A DNA stretch of 64,000 nt from CAYNNP01 sp964398215 (lineage in GTDB: Bacteria; Planctomycetota; Planctomycetia; Pirellulales; Pirellulaceae): the NCBI GenBank assembly GCA_964398215.1, contig CAYNNP010000003.1, positions 5,609 to 69,608 of the forward strand. The letters run 5' to 3'. Positions within the stretch are counted from its first letter, which is position 1; each line of letters begins with the position of its first letter. This document shows positions 26,012-35,295 of this stretch, piece by piece. The position numbers and the translations under genes were made by a program. A model generated the notes under the pieces. The model was not told the DNA's origin, made no database searches, and saw only the letters and a program-made list of their open reading frames with translations.

Positions 26012-29000
26012 ATGACGATTCGAATCTGGGCGGACGTCGGCGGGACCTTTACTGATTGCATTTTGAATTCGAATGGGGAAATCCAAACAACCAAAGTGCT
26101 CAGTAGTGGACTCGTGCGCTTTGCGGTGCACAGCGCCGGAAACAATCAATTCCAAATCGAATCGTCAGCCTACAAAGTACCCGCTGATTTTTGGAAAACG
26201 GCGCAAGTTGATGTGCTCGGCGACGACGGAATTGCAACGCCGCTTGGAAGGGTTTCTGAATACGACAATCAAACCAATGTGTTGTCTGTCGACGCGCCCC
26301 ATCGTCTCGCTCAAGACCAACAGTTTTCACTGCAAATCAATACCGGACTTGAAGCTCCCGTGTTGGGCGCACGCATTTTACTCGGCTGCCCACTATCCCA
26401 GACGCTTCCACCGCTTTTTGTGCGGATGGGTACAACGCGTGGCACAAATGCTTTACTGACACGCTCGGGTGTTCCCACTGCGTTGTTGATTACGCGCGGT
26501 TTTGCCGATTGCTTGCTCATTGGTGAACAAGATCGACCCGAGCTTTTCGAGCTTTCGATACGCAAACCCGCGCCGCTGACAAATTGTGTCGTCGAGATCG
26601 ATGAACGGCTCGATGCTCAAGGCAATGTGCTTCACAAGTTGAATATCAATTCAGCGCGTCAGCACCTACAGAGTTTGCAGCAGCAAGGAATCGAGTCGCT
26701 TGCGATTTGTTTGATGCATGCTTATCTGAACGATGAACACGAAAGGCAACTTGCTGCGTTTGCGCGCGAACTTGGATTTACCAATATCAGTCGTTCCAGT
26801 GAAGTCGCTCCTTTGATCAAGCTGGTACCACGTGCTGAAACAACGACGCTGGATGCTTATCTGAATCCGATTTTACAAGGTTACGTTGGCAAAGTTTGGC
26901 AACAGTTTGGTGGGGCCGAAAATTGTCATCTTCGCCTGATGACCAGCGGTGGCAACCTTGTGCAGCCCGATTCGTTTCGTGGTCGAGACAGCATTTTGTC
27001 AGGACCAGCAGGTGGCGTTGTGGCGCTGGCTGAAATCGCTCAGCAAGTCAACGTATCAGCAGCAATTGGCTTGGACATGGGCGGCACGAGTACCGACGTC
27101 AGTCGTTACCAAGGAAAGCTTGGTCGCCGCTACGAAACGCGAGTCAGCGGCGTACGAGTGGTCACACCAATGATGGACATCGAAACGGTAGCTGCCGGTG
27201 GCGGCTCGATCTGCGAATTTCAGCACGGCCGGCTTTCGGTTGGGCCTAGCAGCGCAGGCGCCGACCCTGGTCCCGCCTGCTATGGTCGTGGCGGTCCAGC
27301 AACGATCACTGACTGCAACCTTGTGCTTGGCCGAATCCGACCCGAGCGGTTTCCGTTTCCCATCGATGTCGCCGCGGCAAGAACGCGGCTGCACGAGATT
27401 GCTACGCGCGTAACCAGTGAACTGGGCGAGAACCGTACTGCCGAATCGCTGGCCGAAGGGTTCTTGGAAATAGCAGTCACGCACATGGCCGAAGCCGTTC
27501 GTAGCGTTAGCACGGCGGAAGGGTCTGACGTCCGCGAGATGGCCTTGGTCGGTTTCGGTGGTGCCGCAGCACAGCACCTTTGCCAAGTCGCTGAAGCACT
27601 CGGCATGAACACAATCATCGACCACCCAAGTTCATCTGTCTTGAGCGCACTTGGAATGGGCTTGGCCAAAATTGGCCGTGTTCTTACACGCGGCATCTAC
27701 CGCCAACTCGCTGAAGTCGACAACTCTCAGCTGCAAAAATGGATGAGTGAAATCCAGACTGATGTGGCAGCGCAGTTAACAAACGAAGACACAAGCGGTC
27801 AAACAAACAGTGACTTTGAAATTGAGCTTCGTTATGTGGGTACCGATTCAACCTTGGCGGTCAAAGCACAACCTGGCGGCAACGGCACGCACATCGCCGC
27901 CCAGTTTCATCGGCTGCATCAAAAAACATTTGGCTACCATTCCGAATCAAGATCAATCGAGATAGTTGCGATTCGCTGCGAAGTCACGATCGAGACAGAA
28001 CACGATCTGTTTCGGCCGCCTGCTATGACCACAGACGCAAAGCAAGAGGTTCGATTTTGGCACGCCGGACAAGAACTATCGGCGAGCCTGATCGATCGAG
28101 CATCTTTGAATGAAGGCGACGAAATTTTGGCCCCAACGATTGTGACCAGCGACCAATCGAGTCTTATTGTGTTGCCAGGCTGGTCAGGCTGCGTCGAAAG
28201 CAATGGAGCGATTCGGCTTGTTCAATCCGCAATCACCGCCAAGACCAAGGCACGAGTCAGTGATCCTGTGCTGCTGGAAATCATCAGCCGACGATTACAA
28301 GGAATCGCGGACGCGATGGGCGAAGCTCTGCGCCGGACGGCGATTAGTGTTAACATCCGAGAACGCAGAGACTACAGTTGCGCCGTGTTTCGCGGCGATG
28401 GTTCGCTGATTGCCAACGCGCCGCACGTGCCAGTCCACTTGGGCGCGATGGGACACACAGTTCGCCGTTTGATTGATATTTATCCGTCAATGCATGCAGG
28501 TGATTGCTACCTGTCGAACGATCCGTTTGCAGGCGGATCGCATTTGCCCGATATCACTGCTGTGACGCCAGTTTTCTGCAATTCAAAAAGCGGCAAGCCA
28601 GATTTCTTTGTCGCCTCACGCGCCCACCATGCGGAAATCGGAGGCCGCACTCCTGGATCAATGCCACCCAACGCCACCTCTCTCGCCGAGGAAGGGGTCG
28701 TTATACGTGACTTTGCACTGGTCAGAGATTCGGTAGCCAATCATGAGCAGCTTCGTGATCTGTTGGCAAGCGGAACGTATCCATCTCGCACTCCGAATGA
28801 AAACTTGGCAGACATCGCGGCTCAACAAGCTGCAGGCGTCGAAGGTAGCAAAGAAGTATTGCGTTTGGTTGCCGACTACGATGTCAGCATCATCGATCAA
28901 TTGATGGGCCGAATTCTGGACGTCGCGGCTGGCAACGCATCACGCTTTATCGAAAGTCTGCCGCACGAACCACTCGATTTCTGTGATGCGTTGGACGATG

Positions 29001-29812
29001 GAACACCGATTTGCGTTAGCATCAACCGCAACCATGATCGACTTTCAATTGACTTTAGGGGAACCGCTGACGTACACCCAAAATGCTTCAACGCGACGCC
29101 ATCGATTGTGACGGCTGCCGTGCTTTACTCGTTACGATGTTTAAGTGACACACAAATGCCGCTTTGCGATGGAGTATTGCGGAATATTGATTTGCGAATC
29201 CCTGCTGGACTGCTGAATCCGCCTAACAACATCGACCCTGAAAAATGCGCAGCGGTCGTCGCTGGCAACGTCGAAACTAGTCAGCGAATTGTTGATGTAT
29301 TGTTTGGCGCGTTCAGCGCGGCGGCGGCATCGCAAGGCACCATGAATAACTTGTTAATCGGCGATGAAACCTTTGGCTATTACGAAACGATATGTGGCGG
29401 AAGCGGAGCAACCAAAAATGCTTGCGGTGCGAGCGCGGTTCATACGCACATGACCAACACACGGATCACGGATCCAGAAGTCTTTGAAACACGGCTGCCA
29501 GCCCGACTGTTACGTTTTGAAATTCGCAATGGCAGCGGGGGCGATGGGCGTCATCGGGGTGGCGACGGCATCATCCGTGAAATCGAATTCTTAAGGCCAC
29601 TGACCGTGTCGCTAATCACAAACCGCCGCAAGTCGCAGCCCTATGGGATGGATGGCGGACAACCAGGATCGCCCGGCAAAAACCAGCTGAAACGCAACGG
29701 CAAAGTAACCGACTTGGCCCCTGCGACCACCATTCAAGTTCGCCCCAGTGATCGACTGGTGATCCAAACACCAGGTGGCGGCGGCTATGGGAAAACCAAT
29801 GACGAATCCTAG
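26012..29812 (+). CDS. fused hydantoinase A/B (5-oxoprolinase-like) protein
   Basis: This 1266-residue cytoplasmic protein joins HyuA and HyuB halves, as in ATP-dependent 5-oxoprolinase, which opens 5-oxoproline to glutamate. The HyuA half begins IWADVGGTFTDCIL, continues with MGTTRGTNALLTR (about 138-150), and has the ATPase motif GLDMGGTSTDVSRY (about 350-364). The HyuB half (about 750-1260) has SCAVFRGDGSLIANAPHVPVHLG, YLSNDPFAGGSHLPD and GGSGATKNACGASAVHTHMTNT. Between the first HyuA motif and MGTTRGTNA lies an unusual beta-rich segment of about 85 residues. Substrate could also be a hydantoin. Its end overlaps the next gene by 14 bp. Confidence 0.92.
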   Translation: MTIRIWADVGGTFTDCILNSNGEIQTTKVLSSGLVRFAVHSAGNNQFQIESSAYKVPADFWKTAQVDVLGDDGIATPLGRVSEYDNQTNVLSVDAPHRLAQDQQFSLQINTGLEAPVLGARILLGCPLSQTLPPLFVRMGTTRGTNALLTRSGVPTALLITRGFADCLLIGEQDRPELFELSIRKPAPLTNCVVEIDERLDAQGNVLHKLNINSARQHLQSLQQQGIESLAICLMHAYLNDEHERQLAAFARELGFTNISRSSEVAPLIKLVPRAETTTLDAYLNPILQGYVGKVWQQFGGAENCHLRLMTSGGNLVQPDSFRGRDSILSGPAGGVVALAEIAQQVNVSAAIGLDMGGTSTDVSRYQGKLGRRYETRVSGVRVVTPMMDIETVAAGGGSICEFQHGRLSVGPSSAGADPGPACYGRGGPATITDCNLVLGRIRPERFPFPIDVAAARTRLHEIATRVTSELGENRTAESLAEGFLEIAVTHMAEAVRSVSTAEGSDVREMALVGFGGAAAQHLCQVAEALGMNTIIDHPSSSVLSALGMGLAKIGRVLTRGIYRQLAEVDNSQLQKWMSEIQTDVAAQLTNEDTSGQTNSDFEIELRYVGTDSTLAVKAQPGGNGTHIAAQFHRLHQKTFGYHSESRSIEIVAIRCEVTIETEHDLFRPPAMTTDAKQEVRFWHAGQELSASLIDRASLNEGDEILAPTIVTSDQSSLIVLPGWSGCVESNGAIRLVQSAITAKTKARVSDPVLLEIISRRLQGIADAMGEALRRTAISVNIRERRDYSCAVFRGDGSLIANAPHVPVHLGAMGHTVRRLIDIYPSMHAGDCYLSNDPFAGGSHLPDITAVTPVFCNSKSGKPDFFVASRAHHAEIGGRTPGSMPPNATSLAEEGVVIRDFALVRDSVANHEQLRDLLASGTYPSRTPNENLADIAAQQAAGVEGSKEVLRLVADYDVSIIDQLMGRILDVAAGNASRFIESLPHEPLDFCDALDDGTPICVSINRNHDRLSIDFRGTADVHPKCFNATPSIVTAAVLYSLRCLSDTQMPLCDGVLRNIDLRIPAGLLNPPNNIDPEKCAAVVAGNVETSQRIVDVLFGAFSAAAASQGTMNNLLIGDETFGYYETICGGSGATKNACGASAVHTHMTNTRITDPEVFETRLPARLLRFEIRNGSGGDGRHRGGDGIIREIEFLRPLTVSLITNRRKSQPYGMDGGQPGSPGKNQLKRNGKVTDLAPATTIQVRPSDRLVIQTPGGGGYGKTNDES

Positions 29813-30329
29813 AACGTTCTCTTGGTTGCCTTTGAAAACCGTGGTTGTTTACACGACGCTCAGTTTAGTTGCCATGCAAATGATTGCGTGCATGCCAGAG
29901 TTGTTTGACTTTCGATACGGTTGGCCCTTTGTTGGGGTCGCTGCTGGAATAAAGGGAACTTATTCAGAGGATATTTCGCTAAAGGCTGCGAACTTTGGAA
30001 TCAGTGCCGTGCTTGTGCTTGCCACCGCCCTGCTCGCAAGGCGAATCATCACTTTGAAAACTCAATTGGCTTTCACGATCGCAAGTGCCCTAAAACTAAC
30101 TCTGTACATCTCATTGGTGTTTGCACTTTGGTTAAACAGACACGATGTACTTGCGGCCGTTCTTGTTGCTCGGGGTTATCCACCATCGGATGCCTACATC
30201 AATTGGCGCCTGACCAGCTGCCCATGGTTCCTTGTGCCCGGCATCTGGATTGGCTTGCTAAGTGCAGTGACATGGGTAGGAATTGCCATCAGTTTCCTTT
30301 GGGCCAAAATCACGCGACGAGCTTCTTAA
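29799..30329 (+). CDS. hypothetical four-helix membrane protein
   Basis: This 176-residue protein starts at ATG 29799, overlapping the oxoprolinase-like gene by 14 bp. It has four hydrophobic segments: VVVYTTLSLVAMQMIACM, FGISAVLVLATALLA, LTLYISLVFALWL, and the C-terminal WIGLLSAVTWVGIAISFLW. A soluble loop between the first two contains a YGWPFVGV motif. No family was recognised. Coupled translation with the upstream enzyme suggests co-expression, but a transport role for its substrate is only a guess. Confidence 0.7.
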   Translation: MTNPRTFSWLPLKTVVVYTTLSLVAMQMIACMPELFDFRYGWPFVGVAAGIKGTYSEDISLKAANFGISAVLVLATALLARRIITLKTQLAFTIASALKLTLYISLVFALWLNRHDVLAAVLVARGYPPSDAYINWRLTSCPWFLVPGIWIGLLSAVTWVGIAISFLWAKITRRAS

Positions 30330-30410
30330 CCGCGTTGAACACGGCGGCTATAAGTAAAAGCGTTGAAGATGGAAAACGCTTCAGGTCGCGATTGCCCCGA
30401 AATCGTTTAT

Positions 30411-32345
30411 CTACTTGCGGCTCTTTTTGTCTGCCTTTCTGATCTCTTTCGCAAGCTGCTTTTCTTCCCGGGTCCGATCCTTGTCTTTTCCGTTGCCGTC
30501 TTTCAGTGCCCTGATTTCCTCATCACGCCGTTCTTTCATTCCTTTGACGAAGTCATCAAACTTTTCAAGTTTCGATCTAAGCTGATCTGATTCCTTTTCA
30601 CCCATCTCACCTGATTTCAATTTCTGCTGCATTGTGTCACGCCATTGCTTGACTTGCTCGAGTCGCGTTTTGTGAGCTTCACGAATTTCGTCCTCAGTAC
30701 GGCCCTCTCCCTTGCCCCAGAATGCAGCAGCTCTTCTTGGTTTATCTGCTTTCTGTTTGTTCGCGTCTTCGTTACCCGCCGTTTCTTGTGGACCATCAAC
30801 GACATTTTCTGCTGCAAATTCTCCTTGCGGCTTCACATGCAACTCCCAGTGATGCAGCATCCCAAAGCGATCATTTTGGGGTCCTCGAATCATCAACTGC
30901 CAGACACCCTGTATGGTCTTGCCGTTAAAGTGGCTGAGAGATGTTTGTTTTCGCGTCAGCGCCTCGGGGTGAAATGAACCTCGAAATGGCGGCTTAGCCT
31001 TGATGATCGGAGGGCCGGCTTGGTCATCAAATATGGTGCGATCAAAATTGTCATCGCCCCCGCCTACGTTTGTAAACAACTCAATCTGTTGTCCATCTGG
31101 GCCAATCAAAAAGCCTTCTAGGTGCGCACAATGTGAATGCGTCAGGCTCAGTTCTACGTTCAAGTCGCCAACGATAAAATCGTCGGTGACTTCGATTTCG
31201 CTGACGATCGTTTTACGTGGCGGAAGCACTTCGCCAGAATTCGCGCGGTAGACACCGCCGGAGAGCGCTTTGGAGTTCCTGATTTCGTCGATCGTGACAA
31301 TGCCATCACCGTTTGTGTCATACGAAACGAATTGCTCCGCTTTTTCACTTGTCCACTCGTCGGTAAATTCGGACATTGCGATCTGTTGATCGTTGTTCTG
31401 ATCACGGTCAAAGAACCAGTCTGGCAAAGCATCCAAAGATTCGTCGCTGGTTTCTTCTTGCCACTTCTGAACGAAACGAAAGAGTTCTTCTCGAGAAATC
31501 TCAGCGTCACGATTGGCATCGATCTGTGAAACCGGCAAGCCCAAATCCTTTGACTCCTGCGCCTCCAATCGTCCGTTGCGATTGGCATCAAAATTGGACA
31601 GCAAATTGTCCGTCAGATAACCAGGCGAGGTCGGGCCTCGTGATCGCGTATCCAAAGGCCGTGAAGCTTTTTTCTTTTGTGTACCTTTCTCTTTTGGGTC
31701 CGTCCAACTTGGGCGTCCCAGCGCTTTATCGCGCGTCGATTTCTTGGTGAATGCCGATGTGTTGCCGGCTAGAATTCTGCGTCTCGCAAACCGCTGTTGT
31801 AACTCCAGTTCGCTAAGCCGATCGTCTCGATTGAAGTCGGATTCAAAGGGATCACGATACGTCCAGCTTGCTCGCTGTGCTTCTTCCCGTGTTACAAACC
31901 CATTCTTGTCCCGGTCGTATCGCCGGATAATAGAAGATGCTTGACGCCGGTCATCGTCCGTTACCGCGTAGGTTCCTTTGACTGGCAATCCAAAACCGGG
32001 AGTGTACGGTTCACCGTCTGGCACGCCGAATTCAACCACTCCATTTTTCGGAACGGTATCTGGTTCGAGCCGTTCGCCGTTGACACCATTTTTCAGCGCA
32101 AAATAGTAACGCGCCGCTTTCTGATATCGGTCAATTGAGTGCGTTGCAGAAAGGGAGAGCTTCGACGGCTTCGCTATATTCTCTAGATATGGGCGTGCTA
32201 GTGGAGTGATCTCGTTCGGTTCGATCATTCCATTTTCATTGCGATCAAGTCGCTGCAGCGACTGCTGTAAATCGGCTTGAGCCGCTGCGCGTGTCGCAAC
32301 GCAACCGATCAACAGAGTTGCGATTCCAATTCGAATAGCAGCCAC
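30411..32345 (-). CDS. exported EF-hand protein with proprotein-convertase P-domain
   Basis: This 644-residue protein has a signal peptide (IGIATLLIGCVATRAAAQ). At least five EF-hand-like calcium loops follow: DRNENGMIEPNEI, DRDKNGFVTREEA, DANRNGRLEAQES, DQNNDQQIAMSEF and DTNGDGIVTIDEI. Residues about 385-510 form a P-domain-like beta-sandwich (LNVELSLTHSHCAHLEGFLIGPDG, GVWQLMIRGPQNDRFG). A Lys/Glu-rich coiled-coil region ends the protein. Calcium binding outside the cytoplasm is likely; no protease domain is present. It follows the secretin-like gene by 14 bp and is probably co-transcribed. Confidence 0.88.
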   Translation of the reverse strand: MAAIRIGIATLLIGCVATRAAAQADLQQSLQRLDRNENGMIEPNEITPLARPYLENIAKPSKLSLSATHSIDRYQKAARYYFALKNGVNGERLEPDTVPKNGVVEFGVPDGEPYTPGFGLPVKGTYAVTDDDRRQASSIIRRYDRDKNGFVTREEAQRASWTYRDPFESDFNRDDRLSELELQQRFARRRILAGNTSAFTKKSTRDKALGRPSWTDPKEKGTQKKKASRPLDTRSRGPTSPGYLTDNLLSNFDANRNGRLEAQESKDLGLPVSQIDANRDAEISREELFRFVQKWQEETSDESLDALPDWFFDRDQNNDQQIAMSEFTDEWTSEKAEQFVSYDTNGDGIVTIDEIRNSKALSGGVYRANSGEVLPPRKTIVSEIEVTDDFIVGDLNVELSLTHSHCAHLEGFLIGPDGQQIELFTNVGGGDDNFDRTIFDDQAGPPIIKAKPPFRGSFHPEALTRKQTSLSHFNGKTIQGVWQLMIRGPQNDRFGMLHHWELHVKPQGEFAAENVVDGPQETAGNEDANKQKADKPRRAAAFWGKGEGRTEDEIREAHKTRLEQVKQWRDTMQQKLKSGEMGEKESDQLRSKLEKFDDFVKGMKERRDEEIRALKDGNGKDKDRTREEKQLAKEIRKADKKSRK

Positions 32346-32359
32346 GCTTTCGTCTCCCG

Positions 32360-34840
32360 TTATCGGTCTTTTCTGCCAGCAGCGTTTGATGAACTGCGAG
32401 CCCCAGAGTTCGAGGGTCCAGGATTGCTGGATTCACCCGTCATGATCTGCTCGATCAATGTTCCATACAGTTCTGCGTTGACCGGTGCGATCACTTCCAC
32501 AGCTTGCTCTGCCTTCGAATCGATTGACATTACCAGCTTTTCCACATCGGCAAACAGTTGATCGGGAGCCGTAATGATCAGTGAGTTACTGGCTTCGTGA
32601 ACCGTGACAGTCATGGTCGGTTCTAGATTTTTGGTGGGTTGTCGCTTTGGTTGCGGCTGTTGCTTTTTGGACTTGTCACCAGCCTGAGCTTGACGCGGAT
32701 CCCCCTGACCAGGCTGCGGCTTCTGACCTGGCTTTGCCGGTGTGGCAGCTGCCGTTGGCGTACCCTTTGCCACACGGCTAGCATAGGCTTCGCGAACCAC
32801 GTCAGCGACCTCGCTCGCTCTAGCGTTTTGTAGTTCGATAATGTGTGACTTTCCATACGTCTCAATATCCGTGATGCTTTTGTCACGATCAATGATCTCT
32901 AAGTATCCTTCGATTCGATCGATCTCCGACACAGTACCTTGGGCGATCAATCGATTGAGCCGTGAATCGCTGACGACGGTCATCGAATCGATCGTCAGCG
33001 TCATCGTTCCCTCGCGAGACAACAGCAGACTGCCAAAGAAACTATCGCCAGCGGAGGAAACAAACCCATTGACCAGTGAAGACCCAGTTTCGGATTCCAC
33101 CGTGTCGCCGCCATCGATCAATTCTGCCAGCATTCGAATCGCGTCATCAGCCTTGGTGTACTTCAGATAAAAGACGATTGGTTTCGAAGGATTGGAGTCC
33201 ATTGGACCCGCGATCATACGAATATGTTCCTCGAACCGGTCAAGAGCCTTGGTGTCTTCTGACTGAATGATCAGTCCACGACTTGTTAGCTGGCACCGGA
33301 TAACAGGTGCTTTGGATACCGAACTTGTCGAAGTCAATGTGACTGGAGGCGGCAGCAATTTCGTTTTTTTGATCACATCCGGTTTAGGCTTGGGGGCTTC
33401 ACCAATCACGCGTTCCCCAACCGCTTCTTCAGCTGGATCAGCATCATAAAAGACGACAGGATTGGATTCTCGCCAGAATTTCACAGCAGATTCCAGCACG
33501 CGTCTGGCATCATCGCCTTTGAGTGGCAACAGACGCATGGTGCTGTTTTCATCTACCGATCCGTTTGTCGCAGAATCAAGTCCTTCAACGATCTCCTCGA
33601 TTTCCTCAATCTTGGATTTCTTTCCGCGAACATAGAGACGCATGTTGGCTGGGTCGGCATCGATCTTTGGAGCATCAGGATCGACATCCTTGGGGTCGTC
33701 CAGTGGATCCGGCAAGTCCATCATTTCTTCCAATAGACTGACGACAACGAACGGATCAGCAGTGCGAAGCTGAATCACTTTAAAGCTCTCTCGGGAGCCC
33801 TGGATTTCTTCGACTGTACTGGCGATCTGTGCCTGAATTTTTGGCGGTGCGAGCGCTACAATCGCATCGGAATCCTCATCCATCGAGATTCGAATGGTCT
33901 TCTTTCCGGACATCAGCGTTTGCAAAACATCGTAGACAGTTTTCAGATTGCCGCCTTTGACTTCATGCGACTGAACGATCGACGGCTCAATGAAGTCTTC
34001 GTCCGATTCATCCGGTTTATCGACCTGCTCGATCAAGCTCTTTAACAGTTTGACTTTGTCTTCGAGCCCAGTGACAAAAATCTTTTGACCCAGCGGATCA
34101 GCTGACAAGCTAATATCGATCCCGATGAACTCGCCTGTCGCCAACCCGATGTGAGGCCGAACTGCTGTCAGAACTTCTTCTGCCGTGGAATGCTTGAGTT
34201 CAAAACTATCAACCACTGGCACATCTGGATTCTTGCTGTCAAACGCTTCCAACACCGCTTGAACTTTCTGAAGTTTTGAGACTGTCTCGGTGATGATCAA
34301 CTGATTGGTCCGCTCAAGGATCGCCGGAGTGATCATCAGATTCAGGGTTGAAAGCTCTTGGACCGCTTCGTCGGCTTCAATCTCGTCATCTAACTTGAAA
34401 ATGCATTTGACGACATCAAACTTATTTCGCGTCTTCAATGCATCGGTTTTCACAAAGTCAACCATCGCATCAAGCTGTTGCAGGCTACGAGGATCACTCA
34501 TGTTGATCACGGACAACAAGCGACCACTTCGAATGAGCGTGAAACCTTGAGGCACAAGAAACAGGTTCACTCGTGAAATGGCTTGGTCCAAAGTGTATTT
34601 GCCATTGTCTGAATAGGTAAAACTGCCTGTTGGCAAATCTCCTACGTGCAGCGCAAAATTTCCTTCGGTTGCCAGCCACTTGATTACTTCGCGCCAAGGC
34701 GTTCCATCAAACGAAAACTGCACGATCCGCGCATTGTCGACAGGTGGCTGTTGTGCATTCGCACAAGTAGCGATCCCCGTCAAAACTATCGCCATGGACA
34801 AAACTGCGTTCTTCACATGTCCAAGCAGGAAATCTGTCAT
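32360..34840 (-). CDS. exported protein with repeated secretin N-domains, no pore domain
   Basis: The 826 residues from ATG 34840 include a signal peptide (MAIVLTGIATCANAQ). Repeated N0/N1-type ring-building motifs of secretins (GspD/PilQ) follow, for example VVKCIFKLDDEIEADEAVQEL, TNQLIITETVSKLQKVQAVLEAFD and SFELKHSTAEEVLTAVRPHI. A late KH-like repeat reads HIIELQNARASEVADVVREAY, then NSLIITAPDQLFADVEKLV. The C-terminal beta-barrel secretin domain is missing; instead there is a Lys/Gln/Pro-rich linker and a Ser/Gly tail. It could scaffold an envelope complex. The frame runs 59 codons further upstream without coding character. Confidence 0.85.
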   Translation of the reverse strand: MTDFLLGHVKNAVLSMAIVLTGIATCANAQQPPVDNARIVQFSFDGTPWREVIKWLATEGNFALHVGDLPTGSFTYSDNGKYTLDQAISRVNLFLVPQGFTLIRSGRLLSVINMSDPRSLQQLDAMVDFVKTDALKTRNKFDVVKCIFKLDDEIEADEAVQELSTLNLMITPAILERTNQLIITETVSKLQKVQAVLEAFDSKNPDVPVVDSFELKHSTAEEVLTAVRPHIGLATGEFIGIDISLSADPLGQKIFVTGLEDKVKLLKSLIEQVDKPDESDEDFIEPSIVQSHEVKGGNLKTVYDVLQTLMSGKKTIRISMDEDSDAIVALAPPKIQAQIASTVEEIQGSRESFKVIQLRTADPFVVVSLLEEMMDLPDPLDDPKDVDPDAPKIDADPANMRLYVRGKKSKIEEIEEIVEGLDSATNGSVDENSTMRLLPLKGDDARRVLESAVKFWRESNPVVFYDADPAEEAVGERVIGEAPKPKPDVIKKTKLLPPPVTLTSTSSVSKAPVIRCQLTSRGLIIQSEDTKALDRFEEHIRMIAGPMDSNPSKPIVFYLKYTKADDAIRMLAELIDGGDTVESETGSSLVNGFVSSAGDSFFGSLLLSREGTMTLTIDSMTVVSDSRLNRLIAQGTVSEIDRIEGYLEIIDRDKSITDIETYGKSHIIELQNARASEVADVVREAYASRVAKGTPTAAATPAKPGQKPQPGQGDPRQAQAGDKSKKQQPQPKRQPTKNLEPTMTVTVHEASNSLIITAPDQLFADVEKLVMSIDSKAEQAVEVIAPVNAELYGTLIEQIMTGESSNPGPSNSGARSSSNAAGRKDR

Positions 34841-35295
34841 TCGATTCGGTGGGGAGGAAGGAGCACTGATTGATCGGAAAGATCGTCGCCAAATGGGCGT
34901 AATGTCCGACGCATGCGGGGCAGGGTTTGCGAGATTTTTCAAGCGATGATTCAATCTCGAGTGGTACACAGAGGGTACTAGAATGCCTGTAAAAGTCAAT
35001 GTTTCTTTGGGTACCAAAGCCTTTTGCGCTCATTCGCTGAGCCTGCATTCAACGCAGTTTACAGGGCGTGTTTGTCGCAAACGGTAGCCTCTGTCGCGGT
35101 TTTGCTGGATTCCGCGATTCACTGACTTTTTGGGTCTACCGAACCCTATCAGCTAGCCACCTCTTTTACGAAAGGCAGCAAAACTGAACGATATGAGACG
35201 GATGCGGGCTCAACTGGTTCATTTCTGGCATCGATTCGATCCGCAGAATCTGCTTCAGTGACGCAGCGACACAATCCACCGCGGCCGAGAAACCG
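34841..35295. other. intergenic region without recognised gene
   Basis: About 455 bp lie between the start of the secretin-like gene and the end of the CrtI-like gene, both on the minus strand. It must contain the promoter of the secretin-like gene. No convincing coding frame, repeat, hairpin or RNA motif was recognised on either strand. Confidence 0.55.

Noticed and set aside
30357..30381. AAGCGTT/AACGCTT stem between convergent genes
   Set aside because: Short, with no T-run on either side; too weak to call a terminator.
34841..35017. Upstream extension of the secretin-like protein
   Set aside because: Residues before the signal peptide do not resemble a protein domain, and the signal peptide would then be internal.
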